Counted from the stretch's first letter, positions 1 to 8,540 are shown. The stretch: DNA of 64,000 nucleotides from Klenkia marina (GCF_900101025.1 NZ_FMUH01000003.1:248001-312000); one strand, 5' to 3'. Numbers and translations are program-made. The notes: generated by a model from the letters alone, not told the origin.

Positions 1-597
1 GTCGTTGGGCGGGGTGTTCACGAGGTCGCGGGTGAGGGCCACGGCGTCGGCGACGGCCCGCACGCGGGCCAGTGCCCCCTTGGCGCCGGCGGCGTCGGGG
101 ACGACCAGCTCGAACGACCGCGGCGGGGTGGGCCGGTCGGCGGGCAGCGCTGACTTGTAGGCGGTGAACTCGTAGCTGCCCAGCAGTGCGCCCTCGCCGA
201 CGGCGTGCAACCGCTCGTCGTCCGGGGCGCCACCGACGGCCGCGAGCAGGGAGACGACCGACGCCCGGCCAGTGAGCGCACGGGCAGCGGCTCCGCTGGC
301 CCGGCGGACGGCGTCGGTGGGGTACCCGCCGTCGGCCTGCGGTGCGCCCAGCCCGGCGACGGCGACGACCGGGAACGGACCCTGGCCGAAGGTGGCCAAC
401 CGGGTCACCTCGTCCTCGCCGCCGCGCGCGCCGAGGTCGGCCAGCGCCGCCATGAGCCGGCCGCCCAGCAACCGGTCGACGGCGTCGGAGCCGGGCGTGG
501 GGAGCAGACCGTCGGGCCCCTTCCCGATCCCGACGACCACGGCGTCGGCGGTGAGCTTCTCGAGCGGGCGGTCGGTGGCGGAGATCGTCGGCGGCAC
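1..597 (-). CDS. pepA: Leucyl aminopeptidase PepA, N-terminal part (cut by window edge)
   Basis: An open frame of 199 codons runs from a GTG at 597 to the left edge without a stop. The visible part is the non-catalytic N-terminal domain of M17 leucyl aminopeptidases, cytosolic metal-dependent exopeptidases that release N-terminal residues. It holds the family landmarks [11 protein letters not shown] near the start, [10 protein letters not shown] around residue 145, and [10 protein letters not shown] at the edge, the link that precedes the catalytic domain. The metal-binding half lies outside the window. It is divergent from gcvT, a common actinobacterial arrangement. A TAGGGT box six bases upstream of the GTG suggests a leaderless transcript. 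Confidence 0.85.
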   Translation of the reverse strand, partial: MPPTISATDRPLEKLTADAVVVGIGKGPDGLLPTPGSDAVDRLLGGRLMAALADLGARGGEDEVTRLATFGQGPFPVVAVAGLGAPQADGGYPTDAVRRASGAAARALTGRASVVSLLAAVGGAPDDERLHAVGEGALLGSYEFTAYKSALPADRPTPPRSFELVVPDAAGAKGALARVRAVADAVALTRDLVNTPPND

Positions 598-603
598 CCG
601 CCC

Positions 604-609
604 ACCCTA
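604..609 (-). promoter_or_regulatory. -10 box of pepA (leaderless)
   Basis: TAGGGT on the minus strand ends six bases before the pepA GTG, so transcription should begin at or next to the start codon. No Shine-Dalgarno sequence is present. Predicted from sequence only. Confidence 0.55.
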
Positions 610-655
610 GAAGAGGGAGCCCGACGGCGCCGTCCCCGCGGTGGGCACCCGGCGC

Positions 656-661
656 TACGGT
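656..661 (+). promoter_or_regulatory. -10 box of gcvT (leaderless)
   Basis: TACGGT ends seven bases before the gcvT GTG at 669, with no ribosome binding site between. This leaves no room for a glycine riboswitch leader. Confidence 0.5.
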
Positions 662-668
662 CCGGGGT

Positions 669-1805
669 GTGACGACGCAGACCTCGCCCCTGCACGAGCG
701 GCACCTCGCCGCCGGCGCCAAGCTCGCCGACTTCGGCGGCTGGTCGATGCCGCTGGAGTACGCCGGGGGAGGGGTGATCGCCGAGCACACGGCCGTGCGC
801 GAGGGCGTGGGCCTGTTCGACGTGTCGCACCTGGGCACCGGCACGGTGCGCGGTGCCGGCGCGGCCGAGCTGGTGAACCGCTGCCTGACCAACGACCTGG
901 GCCGCATCGCCCCGGGCCAGGCGCAGTACACGCTGTGCTGCCGGCCCGACGGCGAGGACGGGGCCGGCGGGGTGGTCGACGACCTCATCGTCTACCTGCA
1001 CGCCGACGACGACGTCCTGCTGGTGCCGAACGCGGCCAACGCCGCCGAGGTCTTCGCCCGGCTGGCCGCAGCCGCCCCCGCCGGGGTGACCGTCACCGAC
1101 GTGCACGCCGACGTCGCCGTCCTCGCGCTGCAGGGCCCGCGGTCGGCGGAGGTGCTCGCCGCGGTGGGTCTGCCCGGCGCGCTGGACTACATGGAGTTCG
1201 CCGCGACGCAGGGCGGCGGCGACGTGACGGTGTGCCGCACCGGGTACACCGGCGAGCACGGGTACGAGCTGTTGGTGGCCGCCGACCGCGCCGGTGAGCT
1301 GTGGGACGCGCTGCTGGCCGCGGGCGAGGTCGAGCAGATCCGGCCCTGCGGCCTCGGCGCCCGCGACACGCTGCGCACCGAGATGGGCTACCCGCTGCAC
1401 GGGCACGAGCTCTCGGTCGACATCAGCCCGGTGCAGGCGCGTGCGGGGTGGGCGGTCGGCTGGGCCAAGGCCGAGTTCTGGGGTCGCGAGGCGCTGCTGG
1501 CCGAGCGGGCCGCCGGCCCCGTCCGTCAGCTGTGGGGCCTGCGGGCGCCGGGGCGCGGCATCCCGCGCCCCGGCATGCAGGTGCTCGACGCCGAGGGGGC
1601 ACGCGTCGGCGAGGTCACCAGCGGCACGTTCTCACCGACCCTACGGGCCGGCATCGCCCTCGCCCTGCTCGACACCGCCGCGCAGCCGGCCCCGGGGCTG
1701 GAGCTGGCCGTCGACGTCCGGGGGCGCACCTCACCGGTCGAGGTGGTCAAGCCCCCGTTCGTGCCCTCCCACACGAAGGACCCCGTGCCCCCCACCGCTC
1801 GCTAG
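669..1805 (+). CDS. gcvT: Aminomethyltransferase, glycine cleavage T protein
   Basis: GcvT moves the aminomethyl group from the lipoylated H protein to tetrahydrofolate, releasing ammonia, in the cytosolic glycine cleavage system. The 378-residue product has the usual length and the full GcvT fold: [10 protein letters not shown] near residue 19, FDVSHLGTG near 48, the [12 protein letters not shown] folate-binding stretch near 191 and the C-terminal barrel ending at VEVVKPPFV. The gcvP and gcvH genes are not in the window. The last nine residues (KDPVPPTAR) and the TAG stop lie inside a dispersed intergenic repeat that recurs after aroG, so the natural C-terminus has probably been replaced by repeat sequence. 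Confidence 0.93.
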   Translation: MTTQTSPLHERHLAAGAKLADFGGWSMPLEYAGGGVIAEHTAVREGVGLFDVSHLGTGTVRGAGAAELVNRCLTNDLGRIAPGQAQYTLCCRPDGEDGAGGVVDDLIVYLHADDDVLLVPNAANAAEVFARLAAAAPAGVTVTDVHADVAVLALQGPRSAEVLAAVGLPGALDYMEFAATQGGGDVTVCRTGYTGEHGYELLVAADRAGELWDALLAAGEVEQIRPCGLGARDTLRTEMGYPLHGHELSVDISPVQARAGWAVGWAKAEFWGREALLAERAAGPVRQLWGLRAPGRGIPRPGMQVLDAEGARVGEVTSGTFSPTLRAGIALALLDTAAQPAPGLELAVDVRGRTSPVEVVKPPFVPSHTKDPVPPTAR

Positions 1806-1833
1806 CTCGCGGCGGGCCCCTGCACGGGGCCGA
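1775..1833. repeat. Dispersed intergenic repeat, family A, copy 1
   Basis: This 59-base stretch matches 40893-40953 with about 85% identity. Shared blocks include GAAGGACCCC, TGCCCCCCACC and CGCGGCGGGCCCCTGCA. It ends in a small hairpin (GGCCCC at 1815-1820 with GGGGCC at 1826-1831). It overlaps the 3' end of gcvT and provides that gene's stop codon. Confidence 0.75.
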
Positions 1834-1841
1834 ACTGCAGC

Positions 1842-2999
1842 TCAGGCAGTCGTCTTCTCCTTCGTGCCCGGCTCGGGCGGGTCGGGCAGCTCGTCGGCGA
1901 CCGTCGCGTCGCGGTCGCCCATCGGCACCTCGGCACCACGGGTGGTGTCGTGCGCGGTCTGGTGCTCGGCCTCGGCGTTGATCTCCGCCCCGAGCAGCAC
2001 CAGGAAGACCGTGAGCTGCAGCCAGAGCATGAGGACGACGACGCCGGCCACCGCGCCGTACGTGGCGCCGTAGGAGCTGAAGTTGCTGACGTAGAAGCTG
2101 AAGGCGATCGAGACGACCACCCACGCCACGGTCACCACGACCGATCCGAGGCTCACCCAGCGGAACTTCGGGGCGTCGCGGTCGGGGGCCACGCGGTAGA
2201 GGACCGACAACGCCCCGGCCATGAGCCCGAGCAGCAGCACCCACCGCACCACCTGGGCCAGGATCGTCCCCACGATCCCCAACGGGAGCGCGTCGAGCAC
2301 GATCGGGACGACCGCGACCAGGGTGAGGGTCAGCAGCACGAAGACGATGGCGCCGAAGGTCAGCAGCAGGGCCAGGGCCCGCAGCTTGATCGCGTTGCGG
2401 GTCTCGACCTCGTCGTAGGCGATGTTCACCGCGGTGATGAGGTTGTTGACCCCGCCCGACGCGGAGAACAGCGCCGCGAGGATCGAGATGACCAGGCTGA
2501 CCGAGAGTGCCCCGGTGCCGGACTCGGCGACGGAGGTCAGCTGGTCCTGGATGATCGTCAGGACCTCGTTCGGCACCGTGCCCTGCAGCCCGTCGACCTG
2601 CTCCTGCACGGTCTCCGGCGATGCCACCAGGCCGTAGAGCGAGATCGCGGCGATGAGCGTCGGGAAGATGGCCAGGAAGCCGAAGAACGCCACGCCGCCG
2701 CCGATGATCGGCATGTTGTCGGCCTTGTTCTCCGCCCACGCCCGCTTGAGGATCTGCTTCCAGCCGCGGGCCGGGATCTCGGTGGGCTTCTCGGCGTCGA
2801 CACCCGGCAGGCGTTCACCCTGACCCTTCACCTGAGGTGGAGAGGTCGCCGTCCGGCGGGGGCCGTGCTCCTCGGCCCGCTCGGCGGCCTCGCGCGCCGC
2901 CGCCCGCCGGGCGGCCTTCTCCTGCACCCGCTCCCGGATGCGGTCGACCGCGCTGTCCGGCCGCTGGACGCCGTCCACGTCGTGCCCCCGGTCAGTCAC
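1842..2999 (-). CDS. YihY/BrkB family inner-membrane protein
   Basis: The 385-residue product belongs to the YihY/virulence factor BrkB family of polytopic membrane proteins, whose transport role is not settled. About 75 charged N-terminal residues, rich in Arg, Ala and Glu and possibly helical, precede the conserved start of the domain (NMPIIGGGVAFFGFLAIFP). Five or six membrane segments follow, then a hydrophilic tail. It starts at GTG 2999, overlapping the stop of the DUF4235 gene by eight bases, and is the last gene of a four-gene operon whose products are all small membrane or membrane-associated proteins. This suggests a joint envelope role. Confidence 0.85.
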   Translation of the reverse strand: MTDRGHDVDGVQRPDSAVDRIRERVQEKAARRAAAREAAERAEEHGPRRTATSPPQVKGQGERLPGVDAEKPTEIPARGWKQILKRAWAENKADNMPIIGGGVAFFGFLAIFPTLIAAISLYGLVASPETVQEQVDGLQGTVPNEVLTIIQDQLTSVAESGTGALSVSLVISILAALFSASGGVNNLITAVNIAYDEVETRNAIKLRALALLLTFGAIVFVLLTLTLVAVVPIVLDALPLGIVGTILAQVVRWVLLLGLMAGALSVLYRVAPDRDAPKFRWVSLGSVVVTVAWVVVSIAFSFYVSNFSSYGATYGAVAGVVVLMLWLQLTVFLVLLGAEINAEAEHQTAHDTTRGAEVPMGDRDATVADELPDPPEPGTKEKTTA

Positions 3000-3264
3000 C
3001 GGGCCACGACCCGGTCAGCTTGGTGAAGGCCTGGGCGCCGAAGCGGTCCACCCCGGCCTTGACGACGGCGAAGATCGCGCCCTGGATCGCCGCCGCCAGC
3101 AGGACGTGCCCGGTCGTGTACTCGCTCTGCATGGCGCCGGGGGCGTCGTCCTCGTCGGCGATGCGCTTCCAGACCACCTTGAACAGCCGGCCGGAGATCG
3201 CACCGGCGGCGATGCCGGCCGCCAGCCCGATCGGTCGGTAGGCGGCCTTGGCCCCGGCGCTCAC
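2992..3264 (-). CDS. DUF4235 family membrane protein
   Basis: A 90-residue protein of the actinobacterial DUF4235 family. Two hydrophobic segments are visible (around LAAGIAAGAISGRLF and LLAAAIQGAIFAVVKAG), separated by a polar stretch containing WKRIADEDD. The start is GTG 3264, whose last two bases are shared with the TGA stop of the upstream DUF3618 gene (GTGA), which argues for translational coupling. Function is unknown. Homologues commonly sit beside DUF3618 and holin-like proteins, as here. Confidence 0.8.
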   Translation of the reverse strand: MSAGAKAAYRPIGLAAGIAAGAISGRLFKVVWKRIADEDDAPGAMQSEYTTGHVLLAAAIQGAIFAVVKAGVDRFGAQAFTKLTGSWPGD

Positions 3265-3551
3265 CGGCGCGACCGCCAGACGACGACGGCGACGACGGCG
3301 GCCACGACCGCGACGACGGCGCCGATGGCCACCGGCGGGTTCTCCCGGTAGGTCTCGACGACGGTGTCCTTGGCCTGCGCGGCGCCCTCCTTCGCGCGGG
3401 ACCCGACGTCCAGCCGGTGGCTGAGCTCGTCGACGGTCGCGGCGAGCTGGTCGCGGGTGGCCTCGATGTCGGCCTTGATCTCGTCGGGCTCGGTGGGCCC
3501 GGAGACGTCGGGCGCCCCCGGACCGTGCGCACCCTCGGGTCGGCTGGTCAT
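3261..3551 (-). CDS. DUF3618 family protein
   Basis: A 96-residue protein with the DUF3618 signature in its middle (EIKADIEATRDQLAATVDELSHRLD, residues about 24-48) and a single C-terminal membrane helix of Val and Ala followed by WRSRR. The soluble part is probably helical. It starts at ATG 3551, overlapping the stop of the holin-like gene (ATGA). The family's role is unknown. Its position between a holin-like membrane protein and DUF4235 suggests that these proteins form or support one membrane assembly. Confidence 0.82.
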   Translation of the reverse strand: MTSRPEGAHGPGAPDVSGPTEPDEIKADIEATRDQLAATVDELSHRLDVGSRAKEGAAQAKDTVVETYRENPPVAIGAVVAVVAAVVAVVVWRSRR

Positions 3552-3988
3552 CGCGTGGCACTCCCCTTCACGGCGGCGAGGTCGGTCTTCACGCTCTCGA
3601 GCGTGTCGGTGGGCAGCGGCGGCTTCGCGTCCTGCACGTCCTTCTTGCCCAGCAGTGCGAGCACGCCGGCCACGAGGAACAGCACGACGGCGATGATGAT
3701 CGCGGCGAGGTAGCCCGGCAGCACGTTGGCCAGGCCGAGGATCGCGGCGGTGATCAGGGCGTTGAGGCCCAGCAGCGCCACCAGGCCGGCGCCGCCGAAG
3801 AGCCCGGCGCCGACGCCGAGCTTCTTGGCCTTGCCCTTGACCTCGGCCTGGGCGAGGCGCACCTCGTCGCGGACGAGGCGGGTGACCAGCTCGGGGAGCT
3901 CGCCGATCAGCTGGCCGGTGGACTGTCGCGCTGGGTCGGGGTGGGCGTCGGCGCGGTGCGCGCCGTCGGCCCCGGGGGACTGGCTCAT
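3548..3988 (-). CDS. Phage-holin-like (Phage_holin_3_6) membrane protein
   Basis: The first gene of the envelope operon encodes 146 residues. A polar N-terminus leads into LIGELPELVTRLVRDEVRLAQAE, the conserved amphipathic start of the actinobacterial holin-like family PF07332. Two strongly hydrophobic helices follow (around GAGLFGGAGLVALLGLNALI and YLAAIIIAVVLFLVAGVLALLG). Despite the family name there is no lysin or phage gene nearby, so it is best read as a chromosomal envelope protein. An AGGAG ribosome binding site precedes the ATG at 3988. Confidence 0.82.
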   Translation of the reverse strand: MSQSPGADGAHRADAHPDPARQSTGQLIGELPELVTRLVRDEVRLAQAEVKGKAKKLGVGAGLFGGAGLVALLGLNALITAAILGLANVLPGYLAAIIIAVVLFLVAGVLALLGKKDVQDAKPPLPTDTLESVKTDLAAVKGSATR

Positions 3989-4089
3989 CGGAACTCCTGT
4001 GCGCGGGGGATGGTCGCAGAACCCCATGCCCCCCGTCACCGACCGCCAACCCTGGGTGCTCGGCGGGCACGGGAGGTCGGCCGCCTGGC

Positions 4090-4095
4090 TAGGGT
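4090..4095 (+). promoter_or_regulatory. -10 box of a small gene (leaderless)
   Basis: TAGGGT ends seven bases before the ATG at 4103, with no Shine-Dalgarno sequence between. Confidence 0.5.
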
Positions 4096-4102
4096 GGCCG
4101 GC

Positions 4103-4330
4103 ATGACCACGCCCGCGACCGGTTGGACCTGGCGGCTGCACGGCCCCGACGGCGGTGTGGTGGACCCCGCCGACCTCGGCGTCGAGGTGCCCGTCGAGGA
4201 GGCGCAGGCCGACGCCGAGTCGTGGCTGGGGGAGCACTGGCGCACGCTGCTCGAGCGCGGCGCCGCCAGCGCCACCCTGCTGCGCGGGGACACCGTCGTC
4301 TACGGCCCGATGGGGCTCGCGGCGACCTGA
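4103..4330 (+). CDS. Small conserved-looking protein of unknown function
   Basis: A 75-residue soluble protein that I cannot place in a family. It is rich in Trp near its N-terminus (GWTWRLHGPDGG) and has an acidic middle containing SWLGEHWRTLL, then a short strand-like end (TLLRGDTVVYGPMG). It has no signal peptide or membrane helix. The leaderless promoter just upstream and its sensible composition favour a real gene. It lies alone between the holin-like operon and the convergent aldo/keto reductase. Confidence 0.65.
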   Translation: MTTPATGWTWRLHGPDGGVVDPADLGVEVPVEEAQADAESWLGEHWRTLLERGAASATLLRGDTVVYGPMGLAAT

Positions 4331-4348
4331 CGGCGCCCCCGCGCCGGT

Positions 4349-5332
4349 TCAGCCCCGGCTGGTCTTGGCCGGGTCGCGCTCGACGACGTCGCCGAGCACC
4401 TCGTCGATGCGGGCCAGGACGTCGTCCTCGAGGGTGACGCCGGCGGCGGCGACGTTGTCGTGCACCTGCTCGGGCCGGGTCGCGCCGATGATGGCGGCGG
4501 CCACGTTGCCGTTCTGCAGCACCCACGCCAGCGACAGCTGCGCCATCGACAGGCCGAGGTCGTCGGCGATCGGCCGCAGCTGCTGCACCCGGGTCAGGAT
4601 GTCCTCGGTCAGGTAGCCCTTCATCGACCCGCCCGCGCTGGGGTGCCCGCCCCGGCTGTCGGCCGGCGGCGCCTGCCCGGGCAGGTACTTGCCCGTGAGC
4701 ACGCCCTGGGCCAGGGGGGACCACACGATCTGGGAGACGCCCTCGGCCTCGGACGTCGGGACGACCTCGGCCTCGATGACCCGCCACAGCATCGAGTACT
4801 GCGGCTGGTTGCTGATCAGCTGGATGCCCAGCTCGCGGGCGAGCGCAGCACCCGCGGCGATCTCCTCGGCCCGCCACTCGGAGACGCCGATGTACAGCAC
4901 CTTCCCGGCGCGCACGAGGTCGGCGAAGGCGGTCATCGTCTCCTCCAGCGGCACCGTGGAGTCGTACCGGTGCGCCTGGTAGAGGTCGACGTAGTCGGTC
5001 TGCAGTCGCTGCAACGAGGCGTGGCAGCTCTCGATGACGTGCTTGCGGCCCAGCCCGCGGTCGTTCGCGCCGGGTCCGGTGGGCCAGTAGACCTTGGTGG
5101 CGATCTCGAGGGACTCCCGGCGCTGGCCGGCGAGCGCTCGGCCGAGCACGGACTCGGCCTTCGTGCCGGCGTAGACGTCGGCGGTGTCGAACGTGGTGAT
5201 GCCGGCGTCGAGGGCGGCGCGCACGCAGGCGTGCGCGGCGTCCTCCTCGACCTGGCTGCCGTGGGTGAGCCAGTTGCCGTAGGCGAGTTCGGTGATGTTC
5301 AGGCCGGAGCGGCCCAGTCGACGTGTCTGCAC
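4349..5332 (-). CDS. Aldo/keto reductase
   Basis: A cytosolic NADPH-dependent oxidoreductase of the aldo/keto reductase superfamily, 327 residues. The TIM-barrel landmarks are present: the catalytic Asp and Tyr in DTADVYAGTKAE near residue 50, YVDLYQAHRYD near 115 with the catalytic His, and a cofactor-binding end around IIGATRPEQVHDN. The sequence is closest in style to the voltage-gated potassium channel beta-subunit/MgrA group (RLGRSGL start, YSMLWR). No channel gene is adjacent, and the substrate cannot be read from the sequence. TACGTT at 5340-5345 (minus strand) ends seven bases before the GTG start, suggesting a leaderless mRNA. Confidence 0.88.
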   Translation of the reverse strand: MQTRRLGRSGLNITELAYGNWLTHGSQVEEDAAHACVRAALDAGITTFDTADVYAGTKAESVLGRALAGQRRESLEIATKVYWPTGPGANDRGLGRKHVIESCHASLQRLQTDYVDLYQAHRYDSTVPLEETMTAFADLVRAGKVLYIGVSEWRAEEIAAGAALARELGIQLISNQPQYSMLWRVIEAEVVPTSEAEGVSQIVWSPLAQGVLTGKYLPGQAPPADSRGGHPSAGGSMKGYLTEDILTRVQQLRPIADDLGLSMAQLSLAWVLQNGNVAAAIIGATRPEQVHDNVAAAGVTLEDDVLARIDEVLGDVVERDPAKTSRG

Positions 5333-5362
5333 GCCCTCGAACGTAGGCCGGAGGACGGCGGG

Positions 5363-5965
5363 CTACACCTCGGCGCCGACGGCCACCTGGGGCTTCGGGA
5401 AGCGCCAGCGGCGCACCATCGTGGCCCGGCTGATGCCGTACCAGACCAGCCCCTTGGTGCGGGTGGCGTTCGGGAAGCGCTCGGCCACGACCTTCTTGAT
5501 GCGGCGGCCCAGCACGATCGAGTCGCCGATGATGATCAGGAAGAAGGCGAACCACAGGTAGACGGTGTAGCTCTGCACCGCCTGGTTGGGGATGAAGTAG
5601 CCGACCAGCACGAGCGCGGCGACGACGAGGAAGAGGCTGCCGGCGTTGCGTCGGGCGTCGACCACATCGCGGACCAGGCGCTTCTCGGGGCCCCGGTCGC
5701 GGGCGGGCAGCGCGCTGTCGTCGCCGCGGGCGGCGGCCTCGCGGGCGCTCCCGCGGTTGGCGGCCTGCTGCTCGCGCATGCGCTTGTAGGCCTCCTTGCG
5801 CGTGCGTGGCGGCGGCGGGGGCGGGCCCTGGCGCCGGCCCTGGGCCTCGTTGCGCTTGGGCGTGGGCCGGCCCTTGCCGACCGCGGTCGCCTGCTGGGTG
5901 GTGAGGTCGACCGTCGGGTCCGGGGTGGTCTCGGCGGGACGGCGGCCGGGCAGGCGGAGCTTCAC
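5363..5965 (-). CDS. DUF3043 family membrane protein
   Basis: A 200-residue actinobacterial DUF3043 protein. The N-terminal half is basic and Pro-rich (KRNEAQGRR, PPPPPPRTRKEAYKRMREQQ), then two adjacent membrane helices (around LFLVVAALVLVGYFI and VYLWFAFFLIIIGDSIVL), then a basic cytosolic end containing RRIKKVVAERFP. Function is unknown. GTG 5965 is preferred because TAGACT at 5974-5979 on the minus strand gives it a leaderless promoter. It is divergent from the ErpA-type gene. Confidence 0.8.
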   Translation of the reverse strand: MKLRLPGRRPAETTPDPTVDLTTQQATAVGKGRPTPKRNEAQGRRQGPPPPPPRTRKEAYKRMREQQAANRGSAREAAARGDDSALPARDRGPEKRLVRDVVDARRNAGSLFLVVAALVLVGYFIPNQAVQSYTVYLWFAFFLIIIGDSIVLGRRIKKVVAERFPNATRTKGLVWYGISRATMVRRWRFPKPQVAVGAEV

Positions 5966-6123
5966 GGTCGATGAGTCTACGTGGGGGCGGTCGCGCCCCG
6001 AGACCTGCGCAACACCCGGCGGACCACGATCGCGCCGTACAGTGGGAAGCAGCTCCGCCACGGCGGTGTTGGTCCGCAGCAGAGCACTCTGTGCCCAGGA
6101 CCCTCGATGTGGGAGGACAGAAC

Positions 6124-6486
6124 ATGACCGTGCAGGACACGCAGGCCACCCCCGACGCCGCCACCGGCGTCATCCTCAGCGACCCGGCCGCGGCCAAGGT
6201 GAAGGCGCTGCTGGACCAGGAGGGGCGCGACGACCTGCGCCTGCGCATCGCCGTGCAGCCCGGTGGCTGCTCCGGCCTGCGCTACCAGCTCTTCTTCGAC
6301 GAGCGCTTCCTCGACGGCGACCAGACCCACGAGTTCGGTGGGGTCGAGGTCATCGTCGACCGCATGAGCTCGCCGTACCTGGGCGGCGCGACGATCGACT
6401 TCGTCGACACGATCGAGAAGCAGGGGTTCACCATCGACAACCCCAACGCGGGCAGCTCCTGCGCCTGCGGCGACAGCTTCAGCTGA
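6124..6486 (+). CDS. erpA: HesB/IscA-type iron-sulfur carrier
   Basis: A 120-residue A-type carrier that accepts Fe-S clusters from the assembly machinery and passes them to apo-proteins. The three cluster ligands are Cys49 (in GGCSG), Cys113 and Cys115 (in SSCACG), all at family positions. The neighbouring respiratory genes include Fe-S and haem proteins, though they are separated by asnB. This corresponds in order to the mycobacterial HesB gene Rv2204c, close to the cta genes. A near-perfect terminator follows the stop. The symbol erpA is by family resemblance; the sequence alone cannot separate ErpA from IscA. Confidence 0.88.
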   Translation: MTVQDTQATPDAATGVILSDPAAAKVKALLDQEGRDDLRLRIAVQPGGCSGLRYQLFFDERFLDGDQTHEFGGVEVIVDRMSSPYLGGATIDFVDTIEKQGFTIDNPNAGSSCACGDSFS

Positions 6487-6493
6487 CGCACCG

Positions 6494-6536
6494 ACGACGA
6501 AGGCCCGGCACCCCCAGGGTGCCGGGCCTTCGTCGT
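6494..6536. terminator. Bidirectional rho-independent-type terminator
   Basis: A perfect 20-base-pair stem (6494-6513 with 6517-6536) closes a CCA loop. It lies 7 bases after the erpA stop and 2 bases beyond the convergent asnB stop, so it can serve both genes. T-rich tails are short, as usual in this GC range. Confidence 0.88.
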
Positions 6537-6538
6537 CC

Positions 6539-8500
6539 CTAGAGCTTCACGGGGTAGACGGTCTCGGGGACGTCGACGGTGATGCGCTCCTCGACGAAGA
6601 TGCCGTGCCAGACCATGAACACCAGCACCTCCCACAGCTGCCGGGCGGTGCGCTTGCTCGGCGGCGCACCCTGCGCTGCGGCGGCCCGCAACCGCTCGAG
6701 CAGGCCCAGCACCACGGTCCGGTCCAACCACTGCTCGGTCTGGCTGGACGTGATGACCTCGCGGGCCCAGTCGTGCAGCGGTCCGGCCAGGAAGTCGGCC
6801 GTCGGCACCGGGAAGCCCAGCTTGCGACGGTCCATGATCCGCGGCGGCACGATCTGGCGCATGGCCTGGCGCAGGGCGTACTTCGTCGTCCCGGCCCGGG
6901 CATGGCCCCGGCCGCGCGGGGTGCGCATCTCCAGCGGCAACGTGGCGGCCAGCGCGAAGACCTCGGGGTCGAGGAAGGGCACGCGCAGCTCGAGCGAGTT
7001 GGCCATGGTCATCTTGTCGGCCTTGACCAGGATGTCCCCGCGCAGCCAGGTGAACAGGTCGACGTACTGCATCGCGGTCACGTCGTCGTAGCCGGCGGCC
7101 CGGGCCTGCGCGTAGTGGGCCTCGGTCACCTGCACGTGCGACAGGGCGCCGTCGCGGCCGGGCATGAGCGCGGCGAGCTCGTCGTCGCGCAGGTTGCGCG
7201 CATTGCCGTAGTACCGGTGCTCGAGCGGGGTGGCCGCACGCCGGAGGAGGTCCTGACCGCGCACGCCCTCGGGCAGCAGGCCGGCCAACCGGGTGAGCGC
7301 TGCGCGCCCGGGCGCGGGCAGGCTCTTGGCCCACGCCAGGCTCAGCGGCTCGCGGTAGATCGTGTACCCGCCGAAGAGCTCGTCGGCGCCCTCGCCGGAC
7401 AGCACCACCTTGACGTGCTTGCGGGCCTCGCGGGCCACGAAGTACAGCGGCACGAGCGCCGGGTCGGCGACCGGGTCGTCGAGGTACCAGACGACCTCGG
7501 GGATGGCGGCCGCGAACTGCTCGGCGGTGATCTCCACCGGGATGTGCCGCACGCCCAGGATCGCCGCGGACTCCGCCGCGATCTCGACCTCGGACGTCGA
7601 CTCGCGGGCGAACCCGACCGTGAACGTGAGCAGGTCCGGGTTGTACCGGTGGGCCAGCGCCGCGATGGCGGTGGAGTCGATGCCGCTGGACAGGAACGAC
7701 CCGACCGTGACGTCGGCGCGCATGTGCTTGGCGACCGACTCGTCGAGCACCTCGGCGATGCGGTCGTACAGCTGCTGTTCGCCGCCGCTGGGCACCGCCC
7801 GCGGGGTGAACCGGGGGTGGAAATACCGCTCGCTGGTGAGCTCGCCGTCGGCGACGGTGAACCGGGTGCCGCTCTCGACCTTGCGGATCCCCTGGTGCAG
7901 GGTCGCGGGCTCGGGCACGTACTGCAGGGTCAGGTAGTTCTGCAGGGCCACCGGGTCGACGCCGCCGGCTGCCGCGGACCCGCCGAGCAGCTCGAGCACG
8001 GCCTTCTTCTCGCTGCTGAACACCAGCCCGCCGTCGGCCAGGCGGGCGGTGAACAGCGGCTTGATGCCGAACGGGTCGCGGGCCCCGAACGCCGTCCCGG
8101 TCTCGGTGTCCCAGATGACGAAGGCGAACATGCCGCGCAGCCGGTGCACGACGTCGGGGCCCCAGTGGTGGAAGCCGGCCACGATGGCCTCGGTGTCGCC
8201 CTCGGTGGCGAACTCGGCACCCAGCTCCCGCAGCTCGGCGCGCAGCTCGACGTAGTTGTAGATCTCGCCGTTGAACAGGATGCGGTAGCGGTCACCGGCG
8301 TAGGGGAGGGGTTGCGGGCTGCCCTCGACGTCGATGATCGACAGCCGGTTGAAGCCCAGGACCGTGTGGCCGTCGGACCAGACCGCGGTGTCGTCGGGGC
8401 CCCGGTGGTGCAGGCAGTGCAGGGCGTGCCGGACGCCGTCGACCCGCTCCTGGTCGACCCGCTCGGCATCGGTGGACAGGTAGGCGAGCAGGCCGCACAT
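6539..8500 (-). CDS. asnB: Glutamine-hydrolysing asparagine synthetase (first copy)
   Basis: A 653-residue enzyme that makes asparagine from aspartate, ATP and glutamine. The N-terminal glutaminase domain begins MCGLLAYL with nucleophile Cys2 and contains NGEIYNYVELR. The synthetase domain carries the pyrophosphate loop FLSSGIDSTAIAAL near residue 265. Length and sequence resemble actinobacterial AsnB such as Rv2201, also next to the cta genes. It lies 40 bases downstream of the DUF3817 gene on the same strand and may be cotranscribed with it. A second, more divergent asparagine synthetase lies at 57499. Confidence 0.92.
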   Translation of the reverse strand: MCGLLAYLSTDAERVDQERVDGVRHALHCLHHRGPDDTAVWSDGHTVLGFNRLSIIDVEGSPQPLPYAGDRYRILFNGEIYNYVELRAELRELGAEFATEGDTEAIVAGFHHWGPDVVHRLRGMFAFVIWDTETGTAFGARDPFGIKPLFTARLADGGLVFSSEKKAVLELLGGSAAAGGVDPVALQNYLTLQYVPEPATLHQGIRKVESGTRFTVADGELTSERYFHPRFTPRAVPSGGEQQLYDRIAEVLDESVAKHMRADVTVGSFLSSGIDSTAIAALAHRYNPDLLTFTVGFARESTSEVEIAAESAAILGVRHIPVEITAEQFAAAIPEVVWYLDDPVADPALVPLYFVAREARKHVKVVLSGEGADELFGGYTIYREPLSLAWAKSLPAPGRAALTRLAGLLPEGVRGQDLLRRAATPLEHRYYGNARNLRDDELAALMPGRDGALSHVQVTEAHYAQARAAGYDDVTAMQYVDLFTWLRGDILVKADKMTMANSLELRVPFLDPEVFALAATLPLEMRTPRGRGHARAGTTKYALRQAMRQIVPPRIMDRRKLGFPVPTADFLAGPLHDWAREVITSSQTEQWLDRTVVLGLLERLRAAAAQGAPPSKRTARQLWEVLVFMVWHGIFVEERITVDVPETVYPVKL

Positions 8501-8540
8501 CGGGCAGGTGTCTCCGGGAGGTCTCGGGGGAGGGGCGGGG

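Noticed and set aside
601-668. Possible glycine riboswitch before gcvT
   Set aside because: The gene has a -10 box seven bases before its start codon, leaving no leader, and no tandem aptamer-like sequence is present.
3548-3988. Holin-like gene as evidence of a prophage
   Set aside because: No integrase, terminase, structural or lysin gene is nearby. The family is common as a chromosomal gene in actinobacteria.
4089-6248. A 719-codon open frame on the minus strand, and dozens of similar long frames across the window
   Set aside because: They overlap clear genes in another frame, have Arg/Pro/Ala-rich low-complexity translations and no recognisable motif. This is the expected effect of very high GC content.
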